Positions 8,582-16,359 of a stretch of 64,000 bases of DNA are shown here, one piece after another (position 1 is the first letter of the stretch; every line of letters begins with the position of its first letter). The DNA comes from Hyphomicrobiales bacterium. GTDB taxonomy: Bacteria; Pseudomonadota; Alphaproteobacteria; Rhizobiales; Beijerinckiaceae. Location of the stretch: NCBI GenBank assembly GCA_930633495.1, contig CAKNFJ010000001.1, positions 1,919,001-1,983,000 of the forward strand, in the 5' to 3' direction. The notes below the pieces were generated by a model, which saw only the letters and a list, made by a program, of their open reading frames with translations, ran no database searches and was not told the DNA's origin. Made by a program: the position numbers and the translations under genes.

Positions 8582-9410
8582 CCCGCCCGCACAGCCACCG
8601 GCCTCGGCAGCCGTCGCGGCCGCGCCGCTGCGCTTCGGTGCGGTGCAGGAGGGCCACCGCGAGATCGAGGTCGCGGTCGAGACGCCGATCAACATCGTCT
8701 ACGGCACCATGCCCTATGCGGTGATGATGGCGAGTCCGTCGGACCTCGAGGATTTCGTCACCGGCTTCAGCCTGACCGAGGGCATCGTGCGCGGGGCGGA
8801 CGAAATCCGTACCATCGCCGTCGAGCCGCAGGACGAGGGCGTCGTCGTCACGGTCGAGCTCGCGCCCGGCCGCTTTCGCGAGCATCTGGCGCGGCGGCGC
8901 AACCTGTCGGGGCGCACCTCCTGCGGGCTCTGCGGCGTCGAAACCATCGAGGAAATCCCGATGGCCGACGTCACGACGCGGGCCGCGCGGGCCGTGCCTG
9001 CCTCGGCGATCGAGGCGGCGCTCGCCGCGCTCGACCGGCACCAGCCGCTCAACCAGCTCACCCGCGCCGTCCATGCCGCCGCCTGGTGCGATCCGGCCGG
9101 CGCGATCCTGGCGGTGCGCGAGGATGTCGGCCGCCACAACGCGCTCGACAAGCTGATCGGCGCACGCCTGCGGGCCGGGGCGGATGCGAGCGAGGGCTTC
9201 CTGCTCGTCACCAGCCGCGCCTCCTTCGAGATGGTCGAGAAAGCGGCGATCTTCGGTGCTGGCACGCTGGTCGCGATCTCGGCACCGACCTCGCTCGCCA
9301 TCGAGCGGGCGAAGCATCTCGGCCTGACACTCGCCGCCGTGGCCCGGCGTGACGGCTGCATCGTCTTCACCGGCGCGCTCGCGCCCGAAGCGGAGGCCGT
9401 CGCCCGATGA
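8568..9410 (+). CDS. fdhD: Formate dehydrogenase accessory sulfurtransferase FdhD (FdsC)
   Basis: 280 residues. FdhD/FdsC proteins deliver sulfur to, or protect, the bis-MGD cofactor so that formate dehydrogenase becomes active. The conserved CxxC is seen as C119-GL-C122. The segments ETPINIVYGTMPYAVMMASP and REDVGRHNALDKLIGARL are typical of the family. The start overlaps fdsA by 14 nt and the end overlaps fdsD by ATGA, so translation is probably coupled. In fds operons this gene is also named fdsC. Confidence 0.93.
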   Translation: MPRSNPPAQPPASAAVAAAPLRFGAVQEGHREIEVAVETPINIVYGTMPYAVMMASPSDLEDFVTGFSLTEGIVRGADEIRTIAVEPQDEGVVVTVELAPGRFREHLARRRNLSGRTSCGLCGVETIEEIPMADVTTRAARAVPASAIEAALAALDRHQPLNQLTRAVHAAAWCDPAGAILAVREDVGRHNALDKLIGARLRAGADASEGFLLVTSRASFEMVEKAAIFGAGTLVAISAPTSLAIERAKHLGLTLAAVARRDGCIVFTGALAPEAEAVAR

Positions 9411-9664
9411 CGGAAACCGGCATGACCACCGATCACCATGCTGAAAACGTCGCGAAGCTCCGGCGCATGGCCGGGCAGATCGCCGATTTCTTCAAGGCCT
9501 ATCCGGAGGAGGAAGCCGCCGCCTCCATCGCCGACCACATCAACCAGTTCTGGACCGTGCGGATGCGCGCGGATTTCCTCACCGCCTTCGCCGAGCGGCC
9601 GGACGATCTCACGCCCCTGCTGCGGCGAACCCTGCCGCACATCCGGCCGGGACGTGGGGGATAG
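9407..9664 (+). CDS. fdsD: NAD-dependent formate dehydrogenase delta subunit
   Basis: 85 residues, matching the small FdsD family by size, place and sequence (KLRRMAGQIADFFKAYP, then ADHINQFWTVRMRADFLTAF). It is the last gene of the operon and overlaps fdhD by four bases. FdsD is needed for assembly or stability of the active enzyme in related bacteria. No cofactor motif is visible. Confidence 0.9.
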   Translation: MTETGMTTDHHAENVAKLRRMAGQIADFFKAYPEEEAAASIADHINQFWTVRMRADFLTAFAERPDDLTPLLRRTLPHIRPGRGG

Positions 9665-9718
9665 AGCGTCTTCAAGCGAAACGGCCCGAACCGGTATCCG
9701 CTTCGCCCGCTCAGGCCC
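9664..9718. repeat. Degenerate copy of a Rhizobiales-type intergenic palindrome
   Basis: The short gap after fdsD begins TAGAGCGTCTTCAAGCGAA and runs through GAACCGGTATCCGCTTCG. It resembles the fuller element at 59063-59168 (TTAGAGCATTTTCGAGCGAA). It may serve as the end of the fds transcript. Confidence 0.4.
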
Positions 9719-10014
9719 TATTTCAGCGACAAGGCGACCGAGCCGGCGATCGGGTCCGTGACGCCGAGGCCGCCGCCCAGATCATCGAGCGTGTGCCGAA
9801 AGCCGTTGAGCGTCGCGATCATCTGGGGACGTGCTGCTGCGAGCGCCTCGATGCTCTCCCATTCGGCGATGATGCAGTAGCGCCCATCGCCGGCCTCGAT
9901 GATGTTCGCGTGCCGCAGGCCCGGCCAGTCCTTGGCGACATCGCGATGGGCATCGAGAAAAGCGGTCTCCATCCCCGGCTTGATCTTGAAACGCACGGCA
10001 TTGAATGCGGTCAT
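9718..10014 (-). CDS. Small antibiotic-biosynthesis-monooxygenase (ABM) domain protein
   Basis: 98 residues with the dimeric alpha/beta-barrel ABM pattern: a strand NAVRFKIKPGMET, a helix, then NIIEAGDGRYCIIAEWES. Members include cofactor-free monooxygenases, haem-degrading enzymes and many uncharacterised proteins, so no substrate is proposed. It lies tail-to-tail with the fds operon and head-to-head with the osmC-like gene. The start at 10014 fits the domain boundary. Confidence 0.75.
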   Translation of the reverse strand: MTAFNAVRFKIKPGMETAFLDAHRDVAKDWPGLRHANIIEAGDGRYCIIAEWESIEALAAARPQMIATLNGFRHTLDDLGGGLGVTDPIAGSVALSLK

Positions 10015-10173
10015 CGCGGCCTCCAGCGTTCAGGGATGTGACCTTACGGCAATCTGCCTTCCTTGTCCCCCTGATGGTCACACTGCGGTGAACCCGAGGG
10101 GCTTTGCTTCGTTGTCAAAAGCAGCTTTGCGGCCGCAGGATATCCATCTGAAACCAGAACGGGAGACAGCGCC

Positions 10174-10605
10174 ATGGCGATCAACAGAACCGGCTCGGCC
10201 CATTGGGAGGGCGGCATCAAGGACGGCAAGGGCGCGATCTCGACCGAGAGCGGCGCGCTCAGCGCTTACCCTTACGGCTTCTCCAGCCGCTTCGAGGGCA
10301 AGCCCGGCAGCAATCCCGAGGAACTGATCGGCGCGGCCCATGCCGCCTGCTTCACCATGGCGCTCTCGCTGATCCTGGGCGAGGCCAATCTCAAGGCCGA
10401 TGCGCTCGACACCAGCGCGCGCGTCACGCTCGACAAGCTCGATGACGGCTACGCCATCACAGCGATCCACCTGATGCTCAAGGGCAAGGTGCCCGGCGCC
10501 GACCAGGCGACCTTCCAGTCGCTGGCCGACAAGGCCAAGGCCGGCTGCCCGGTCTCGAAGCTGTTCAAGGCGCCGATCACGCTGGAAGCGACGCTGGTGG
10601 GCTAA
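10174..10605 (+). CDS. osmC: OsmC family organic hydroperoxide reductase / peroxiredoxin-like protein
   Basis: 143 residues. The family's two cysteines are present, in AAHAACFTMALS and AKAGCPVSKLF; OsmC/Ohr proteins use such a pair to reduce organic hydroperoxides with a thiol donor. The start at 10174 is preceded by GGGAGA at a good distance. It appears to be a single-gene unit bounded downstream by a palindromic repeat. Ohr and OsmC differ in detail; the sequence looks closer to OsmC. Confidence 0.88.
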   Translation: MAINRTGSAHWEGGIKDGKGAISTESGALSAYPYGFSSRFEGKPGSNPEELIGAAHAACFTMALSLILGEANLKADALDTSARVTLDKLDDGYAITAIHLMLKGKVPGADQATFQSLADKAKAGCPVSKLFKAPITLEATLVG

Positions 10606-10622
10606 GCGCTGCGATCCACACC

Positions 10623-10713
10623 GTCATGCTCGCCCTTGTGGCGAGCATCCACATCTTGAACACCGCGTGGCCCGAAGGAAGACGTGGATGGTCGGGACAA
10701 GCCCGACCATGAC
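10623..10713. repeat. Intergenic palindromic repeat, family B, copy 1
   Basis: The element is a large inverted repeat (GTCATG ... CATGAC) containing two perfect hairpins, ATGCTCGCC/GGCGAGCAT and ATGGTCGGG/CCCGACCAT, joined through ATCCACATCTTG and GAAGACGTGGAT. It sits between convergent genes and could act as a bidirectional terminator. Other copies are at 24472-24593 and 34233-34323. Confidence 0.8.
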
Positions 10714-10727
10714 GGAAGAGCAACGCC

Positions 10728-11732
10728 TCAGGCGAAGTGGCAGGAGACGCTGACATCTCCGAGTTGCCGCAGCTCCGGACGTTCGACGCGGCAGCGATCG
10801 GCGGCCTGGGCGCAGCGCGGATTGAAGCTGCATCCAGGCGGCGGCGCGATCGGGCTCGGCACCTCGCCGGACATTGGGCGGCGCGCCCGGTTCGGCTGTT
10901 CGACATCCGGGATCGTGTCGAGCAGCAGCCGCGTATAGGGGTGCCGCGGACGGGTGAAGACCTCGTCGGCCGGTCCGGTCTCGACGAAGCGGCCGAGATA
11001 CATGATCGCGAGATCGTCCGACATGTGCCGGACCACCGAGAGATTGTGGCTGATGAAGAGATAGGTCAGCCCGAATTCCTTCTGCAGCCGCACCATCAGG
11101 TTGAGGATCTGCGCCTGCACCGAGACGTCGAGCGCCGAGGTCGGCTCGTCGCAGACGAGGAAATCGGCCTCGGTCGCGAGAGCACGCGCAATCGAGATGC
11201 GCTGGCGCTGGCCGCCGGAAAAGGCATGCGGATAGCGGCTCGCATCGGTGCGCGAGAGACCCACGACCTCCAGCAGGTCACCGACGCGCTGCTGGACCGC
11301 CGGCTCGTCCGGCCTGAGTTTCAGCTCGCGGATCGGCTCGGCGATGATGTCACCGACGCGCCAGCGCGGATTGAGCGAGGCGTAGGGGTCCTGGAAGATC
11401 ATCTGCACGCGCGGCGGGCCGAACGAGCCGTCGGCGCGGCGGATGTCGCGGAAATTGAGCATGCCCTCGGTCGGCGGCTGCAGGCCGACGACCATGCGCG
11501 CCAGCGTCGATTTTCCGCAGCCGGATTCCCCGACGATGCTGAAGGTGGTGCCGCGCTTCACGGTGAAGGAGACGTTCTCGACCGCGCGCAGGATGCGCCG
11601 TGGCTCCTTCGAGAACAGCCGCGACAGGGCCGGTGCCGAGACATCGAAGCGGCAGGAGGCCGCGGCGACATCGAGAATGATATCGTCGCGCACGGCTTGG
11701 CCCGGGGAGAGCGTCGAGGCCTGGTCACGCAT
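10728..11732 (-). CDS. Peptide/oligopeptide-type ABC transporter ATP-binding protein (DppF/OppF class)
   Basis: 334 residues. Walker A is GESGCGKST, the signature is FSGGQRQRISIARAL, and Walker B is DFLVCDEPTSALD. The C-terminal OppD/F region has the cysteine-containing stretch PPGCSFNPRCAQAADRC. It is the last gene of a six-gene leftward operon and overlaps the preceding ATPase gene by 8 nt. The two ATPases would form the heterodimeric motor of the importer. Confidence 0.92.
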   Translation of the reverse strand: MRDQASTLSPGQAVRDDIILDVAAASCRFDVSAPALSRLFSKEPRRILRAVENVSFTVKRGTTFSIVGESGCGKSTLARMVVGLQPPTEGMLNFRDIRRADGSFGPPRVQMIFQDPYASLNPRWRVGDIIAEPIRELKLRPDEPAVQQRVGDLLEVVGLSRTDASRYPHAFSGGQRQRISIARALATEADFLVCDEPTSALDVSVQAQILNLMVRLQKEFGLTYLFISHNLSVVRHMSDDLAIMYLGRFVETGPADEVFTRPRHPYTRLLLDTIPDVEQPNRARRPMSGEVPSPIAPPPGCSFNPRCAQAADRCRVERPELRQLGDVSVSCHFA

Positions 11733-12714
11733 GAGCCGCCTCCTTCAGGGGGAAATGACAGGCCGCGGCATGGGCCGCGAACGGCAGTCCCGGCTTGTTG
11801 TCGCGGCAGAACGCTTCGGCCCGGCCGCAGCGCGGGTTGAAGGCGCAGCCCGAGGGAATGGCGTTGAGGCGCGGCATGGCGCCGTCGATCTGGTTGAGGT
11901 GCTCGTGGCGGGCATGGACGCTCGGGATCGAGGCCATCAAACCGGCGGTATAAGGGTGGCTCGGCCGGCGCACGACCTCCTCCACCGGGCCCATCTCGAC
12001 GATGCGGCCGGCATACATCACGGCGACCCGGTCGACCGTCTCGGCAATGACGCCCATATCGTGCGTGACCAGCATGATCGCCGTGCCGTGCTCGCGGCAG
12101 AGACGCTTCAGCAGCGTGGTGATCTGCGCCTGGATCGAGACGTCGAGCGCGGTCGTCGGCTCGTCGGCAATGATCAACGAGGGCTCGGCGCAGAGCGCGA
12201 GCGCGATGACGACGCGCTGGCGCATGCCACCCGAGAACTGGTGCGGGAAATGGTCGATCCGCGTCTCGGCGGCGGGGATCCCGACTTCCTTGAGCAGGTC
12301 GAGCGCGCGCTTGCGCGCTTCCGCCCGGCTCACCGGCAGATGGGTCAGGATCGTCTCGACGATCTGGTCGCCGACCTTGAGCAACGGGTGCAGCGAGGTC
12401 AGCGGGTCCTGGAAGATCGCGCCGATGCGCCGCCCGCGCAGCTTGCGCATCTGTTCCGCCGGCAGGTTGTCGATGCGCTGGCCGGCGAGATGGATCTCGC
12501 CGCCGGCGATGCGGCCCGGCGGGTCGAGCAGGCCGATCACCGCCGTGCCGGTCAGCGACTTGCCCGCCCCGGACTCGCCGACCATGCCGAGAATCTCGCC
12601 GGGGGCAATGTCGAAGGTAATGCCGTCGAGCGCCGTCAGCGGGCCGTGGCGGCCGTCGAAGACGATGCGCAGGTCACGCACGGACAGGAGGGGCTCGGCG
12701 GCGGATGCTGTCAT
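11725..12714 (-). CDS. Peptide/oligopeptide-type ABC transporter ATP-binding protein (DppD/OppD class)
   Basis: 329 residues. Walker A is GESGAGKSL, the signature FSGGMRQRVVIALAL, and Walker B LIIADEPTTALD. The C-terminal oligopeptide/dipeptide region ends with the cysteine-containing stretch SGCAFNPRCGRAEAFC. The start overlaps the amidohydrolase stop by ATGA, and its own stop overlaps the DppF-type gene, indicating a single mRNA. Transported substrate is unknown. Confidence 0.92.
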   Translation of the reverse strand: MTASAAEPLLSVRDLRIVFDGRHGPLTALDGITFDIAPGEILGMVGESGAGKSLTGTAVIGLLDPPGRIAGGEIHLAGQRIDNLPAEQMRKLRGRRIGAIFQDPLTSLHPLLKVGDQIVETILTHLPVSRAEARKRALDLLKEVGIPAAETRIDHFPHQFSGGMRQRVVIALALCAEPSLIIADEPTTALDVSIQAQITTLLKRLCREHGTAIMLVTHDMGVIAETVDRVAVMYAGRIVEMGPVEEVVRRPSHPYTAGLMASIPSVHARHEHLNQIDGAMPRLNAIPSGCAFNPRCGRAEAFCRDNKPGLPFAAHAAACHFPLKEAAHA

Positions 12715-14216
12715 GCAATGGCCTCTCGGCGTTCGATCGCGTAGCTCGACGAGAAGATTTCGCTCATCGGCGGATGGCCGAGCGTGCGCTCGGGATAACG
12801 CGCCATCACCCCCTCGAACTGCTTCTGGGCGCGGGCATTGTCGGCGGCCTCGTCCTGGCCCGGAATGGCCCGGTTCTCCATGACGAAGCGCCCGTCGATC
12901 ACCACCGTCGCGAAGTCGCGGCCATGGCCCGTCAGCATCATCGTCTGGATCGGGTCGATGACCTGCCCGCTATGCGGCCTGTCGAGCTCGAAGACGGTGA
13001 TGTCGGCGCGCGAACCCGGCTGCAGGCGGCCGAGATCGGGCCGCTGCAAGGCATCGGCGCCACCCACGGTCGCGGCGTCGTAATAATCCTCCGAGCGCAC
13101 CGCGCTAACATTGCCGGCCATGGTGCGGGCGAGGATCATGCCGGCCTGCAGGTTCATCACCATGTCCGGCGGAGCGGTGTCGGTGCCCATGGCGATGTTG
13201 AGCCCCATCGCACGGTAGCGGCCGAAATGGTCGATGGCGCCGCCATGCCGGCCCGAGACCAGCGGGCAATGGACGATGCTCGCACCCGAATCCCGGATGA
13301 TCTCGAGATCGCGGCCCGGCCGGTCGATCAGACGGCTGCCGGAGACGACCGTGCCATGCGGCAGCAGGCAGCGCTCATTGAGGAAGCCGAGGCTTTCCAG
13401 CCATTCCGGCGGGCTCATGCCGTGCTGGGCGAGGACAAGGTCGTACTCGATCTTCGACTGGCAGCAATGCAGCCGGACCGGGATGTCGAGTTCGCGAGAG
13501 GCCGCCGCCGTGCGGCGCAGCAGCTCGGCCGTCGAGGTCTCGACGCGGTCCGGCGCGAACATCGCGCGGATCAGGCCGCCGGCCTGCCCCTCATGGCGCT
13601 TGGCGAAGTCGATCGCAGCGTCGAGCTCGGCGAGGCCGCGGGCTTCGTCGTAATGGGTGGTGATCCGCCCATCGGTCTCGACGACCTGGTTGCCGGTGCG
13701 GTAGGCCGGGCCGAGATAGGCGCGCATGCCAAGATCGGCGGCGGCTTCCGCCGCGTCCTCGAACTCCTGCGCCGTCTCGCCCCAGGCGCGGTAGAACAAC
13801 GAGGCGATCGGCAGCGCGGTGGTGATGCCGTTGCGGATCAGCTGGGAGAAAGCGTAGCGCTTCTGGAAGGCCAGCTCCTCGCGGGTATACATCTCGTAGG
13901 GGCCGGCATCGAGATAGCTGCGCGGCCAGACGCGGCCCTTCTTCCAGGCCGGCTGGTTGTCATAACCGAGGATGGTGGTGTCGAGGTCGGAGAGCGCGTC
14001 GCAGTCGACGAAGCCCGGCCCGATCAAGGCGTTGCCGTAGTCGATGCGGCGGGCGACCTCGCCCAGAAAGCCATGGCCGACGAAGACGATCTCGCCGTTC
14101 TCGAAGACGAGCTCGCCATTCTCATAGAGGCGATGGCGGCCGTCCTTATGGCCGACCACCCAGCGCGCGGTCATCAGGATGCGGCCTTCGGGCCGCTTCT
14201 TGGCTTGCAGGTTCAC
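12711..14216 (-). CDS. Amidohydrolase-superfamily protein lacking the usual HxH metal motif
   Basis: 501 residues from a GTG start (GAGGA site 7-8 nt upstream); an ATG at 14174 would give 487. The fold matches chlorohydrolase/cytosine-deaminase-like amidohydrolases. However, where GFxNxHxH is expected the protein has GPGFVDCDALSDLD (66-79), so both His are replaced (D73 and L75). The other ligand positions look kept: H248, H285, H314 and D344. It sits inside a peptide-type ABC operon between the permease and ATPase genes, so it probably acts on the imported compound. The exact reaction is unknown, and the altered metal site may mean a mononuclear or non-canonical centre. Confidence 0.8.
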   Translation of the reverse strand: MNLQAKKRPEGRILMTARWVVGHKDGRHRLYENGELVFENGEIVFVGHGFLGEVARRIDYGNALIGPGFVDCDALSDLDTTILGYDNQPAWKKGRVWPRSYLDAGPYEMYTREELAFQKRYAFSQLIRNGITTALPIASLFYRAWGETAQEFEDAAEAAADLGMRAYLGPAYRTGNQVVETDGRITTHYDEARGLAELDAAIDFAKRHEGQAGGLIRAMFAPDRVETSTAELLRRTAAASRELDIPVRLHCCQSKIEYDLVLAQHGMSPPEWLESLGFLNERCLLPHGTVVSGSRLIDRPGRDLEIIRDSGASIVHCPLVSGRHGGAIDHFGRYRAMGLNIAMGTDTAPPDMVMNLQAGMILARTMAGNVSAVRSEDYYDAATVGGADALQRPDLGRLQPGSRADITVFELDRPHSGQVIDPIQTMMLTGHGRDFATVVIDGRFVMENRAIPGQDEAADNARAQKQFEGVMARYPERTLGHPPMSEIFSSSYAIERREAIA

Positions 14217-14253
14217 GAGCTGGTCCTCATCGAAATACCATTACAGACAAATC

Positions 14254-15207
14254 TCAGCGCAGCTTCGGGTTCAGCGCGTCGCGCAGCCAGTCGCCGAGCA
14301 GGTTGACCGAGAGCACGATCAAGCCGAGCTGCAGCGAGGGGAAGACGACGAGCCACCAGGAGCCCGAGAACAGGTACTGGTTGCCGATGCGGATCAGCGT
14401 GCCGAGCGACGGCTGGGTGATCGGCATGCCGACGCCGAGGAAGGACAGCGTTGCCTCCGAGAGGATGGCGAGGCCGAGACTGAGCGTCGCCGAAACCAGC
14501 ACCGGCGTCATCGTGTTGGGCAGGATGTGGCGGCCCATGATCCGCGTCGCCGGCACCTTAATGATGCGGGCGGCCAGCACATATTCCTTGCGGCGCTCGA
14601 CCATGGTCAGCGCGCGCACGGTGCGGGCGTATTGCACCCAGCTCGTCAACGCGATCGACAGCACCAGCACCACGGCGGAGAAAGGCTCGCGCAGGGCCGG
14701 CGGCAGCATCTCGCGGAAGATCGCCGAGACCAGGATCGCCATCAGCAGCGTCGGGATCGAAAGCACGGTATCGCCGAGCCGCATCAGCAGGTTGTCGACG
14801 CGCCCGCCATAGAAGCCGGCGGCCAGCCCGATCGAAACGCCGATCAGCATCGAGACGACGACGGCGGAGAAGCCGATGATCAGCGAGATGCGCGAGCCGT
14901 AGAGGATGGCCGAAAGCACGTCGCGGCCCTGGGGATCAGTGCCGAGCAGGAAGGGCCATTCGCCGCCCTCCTGCCAGATCGGGGGAATCTCGGCCTTGTC
15001 GATGAAGACCTGGGCGAGGTCGTAGGGGTTCTGCGGCGCGATCAGCGGAGCGAAGAGCGCGCTCAGCACCAGCAGCGCCAGCACCAGCGCAGAGAGCCAG
15101 GCGACCGGCGTGTGGCAGAAGCTCCAGCCGATATCGCTGTCGAGGAAGCGGCGCAGGCGGCCGGGTTTCTTGACGGTGTCAGCGGGCCGGGTCTTCTCAG
15201 CGAGCAT
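14254..15207 (-). CDS. Peptide-type ABC transporter permease (DppC class)
   Basis: 317 residues with an N-terminal OppC-type segment, six predicted membrane spans and the EAA loop (YVLAARIIKVPATRIMGRHI). LLGTDPQGRDVLSAILYGSR is the typical DppC entry motif. The start at 15207 overlaps the upstream permease stop by 11 nt; a longer frame to 15258 would overlap it more and is less likely. It partners the DppB-type permease to form the channel. Confidence 0.9.
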   Translation of the reverse strand: MLAEKTRPADTVKKPGRLRRFLDSDIGWSFCHTPVAWLSALVLALLVLSALFAPLIAPQNPYDLAQVFIDKAEIPPIWQEGGEWPFLLGTDPQGRDVLSAILYGSRISLIIGFSAVVVSMLIGVSIGLAAGFYGGRVDNLLMRLGDTVLSIPTLLMAILVSAIFREMLPPALREPFSAVVLVLSIALTSWVQYARTVRALTMVERRKEYVLAARIIKVPATRIMGRHILPNTMTPVLVSATLSLGLAILSEATLSFLGVGMPITQPSLGTLIRIGNQYLFSGSWWLVVFPSLQLGLIVLSVNLLGDWLRDALNPKLR

Positions 15208-16189
15208 TGTCGCCTCCCGTGAGCGCGTCCTCGCGCAGGCGCGGATCGACCCAGGCATAGGTCAGGTCGACCAGCGTGTTGAGCGTGACGAAGATGAAGG
15301 AGACGACGATCAGATAGGCCGCCATCACCGGGATATCGACGAAGGTCACGGCCTGGACGAAGAGCATGCCCATGCCCGGCCACTGGAACACGGTCTCGGT
15401 GACCAGGGCGAAGGCGATGAGGTTGCCGATCTGCAGGCCCGTTACGGTGATGACCGGCATCAGGCAGTTGCGCAGCGCGTGGCCGAAATTGATGGCGCGG
15501 GCCGGCAGGCCGCGAGCCCGGGCGAAGCGGATGAAATCGGTGCGCATGGTCTCCAGCATCTCGGCCCGGACGAGACGCATCACCAGCGTGATCTGGAAGA
15601 GCGAGAGCGTGATGCCGGGCAGGATCAGAGCCTTGCGGCCGGAAGGCGTCAGGAAGCCGGTGCTCCACCAGCCGATCTGGACGACCTCGCCGCGGCCGAA
15701 GGCCGGCAGCCATTGCAGCGAAACCGAGAAGATCAGGATGAAGAGGATGCCGAGCGCGAAACTCGGCAGGGAGACGCCGAGCACGGAGACGAATTGCAGC
15801 GTCTTCGCCAGCAAGCTGTCTCGTCGGATCGCGGTGTAGACCCCGAGCGGAACGCCGACCGCCAGCGACAGGAAGGTGGCGACCAGCACGAGCTCGAAGG
15901 TTGCCGGGAAGCGCTCCGAAATCAGCGTGAAGACGTCCTGCTGGTTGCGGTAGGAGATGCCGAAATCGCCGCGCACGGCATTGCCGACGAAGGTCGCGAA
16001 CTGCATCACGAAGCCCTTGTCGAGGCCGAGACGGACGCGCAGTTCGTCGCGCTGCTGCTGGCTCGCCTGCTCGTTCAGCATCAGCTCGACCGGATCGCCG
16101 ACAAAGCGGAAGATCAGGAAGGCAAGGAACGCCACCGCCAGCATGACGCCAGCGGCGTTGAGCAGTCGCTTGAAGAGAAAGGCCGGCAT
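15197..16189 (-). CDS. Peptide-type ABC transporter permease (DppB class)
   Basis: 330 residues. It begins with the DppB hallmark FLFKRLLNAAGVMLAVAFLA and has six membrane segments and an EAA loop (TDFIRFARARGLPARAINFG). It is the second gene of the leftward operon, separated from the binding-protein gene by 170 nt that hold a palindromic repeat. Reduced expression relative to the binding protein would be expected. Confidence 0.9.
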   Translation of the reverse strand: MPAFLFKRLLNAAGVMLAVAFLAFLIFRFVGDPVELMLNEQASQQQRDELRVRLGLDKGFVMQFATFVGNAVRGDFGISYRNQQDVFTLISERFPATFELVLVATFLSLAVGVPLGVYTAIRRDSLLAKTLQFVSVLGVSLPSFALGILFILIFSVSLQWLPAFGRGEVVQIGWWSTGFLTPSGRKALILPGITLSLFQITLVMRLVRAEMLETMRTDFIRFARARGLPARAINFGHALRNCLMPVITVTGLQIGNLIAFALVTETVFQWPGMGMLFVQAVTFVDIPVMAAYLIVVSFIFVTLNTLVDLTYAWVDPRLREDALTGGDNAR

Positions 16190-16224
16190 GGTCTTGCGAC
16201 TCCCTGCGCTAGGCGGATGCTTTT

Positions 16225-16353
16225 GTCATTCCGGGGCGCGCCGGAGGCGCGAACCCGGAACCCACGACCGGGTGAGCGGCGCCTCAAGTCGTTTTGCGCG
16301 TGCAGCCCAGTCGTGGGTTCCGGGTTCTTCGCTATGCGAAGCCCCGGAATGAC
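16225..16353. repeat. Intergenic palindromic repeat, family C, copy 1 (inside an operon)
   Basis: This inverted repeat begins TTTTGTCATTCCGGGGCGCG region and ends GCCCCGGAATGAC, with inner arms AACCCGGAACCCACGAC and GTCGTGGGTTCCGGGTT. It separates the binding-protein gene from the first permease gene. Such hairpins often protect the upstream mRNA or thin out transcription. Related copies are at 33682-33801 and 39616-39653. Confidence 0.75.
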
Positions 16354-16359
16354 AACCGA

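Noticed and set aside
5633..8695. 1020-residue open frame on the minus strand opposite fdsA
   Set aside because: It is an antisense shadow of a high-GC gene with biased codons; composition is Arg/Asp/His-rich and matches no protein pattern.
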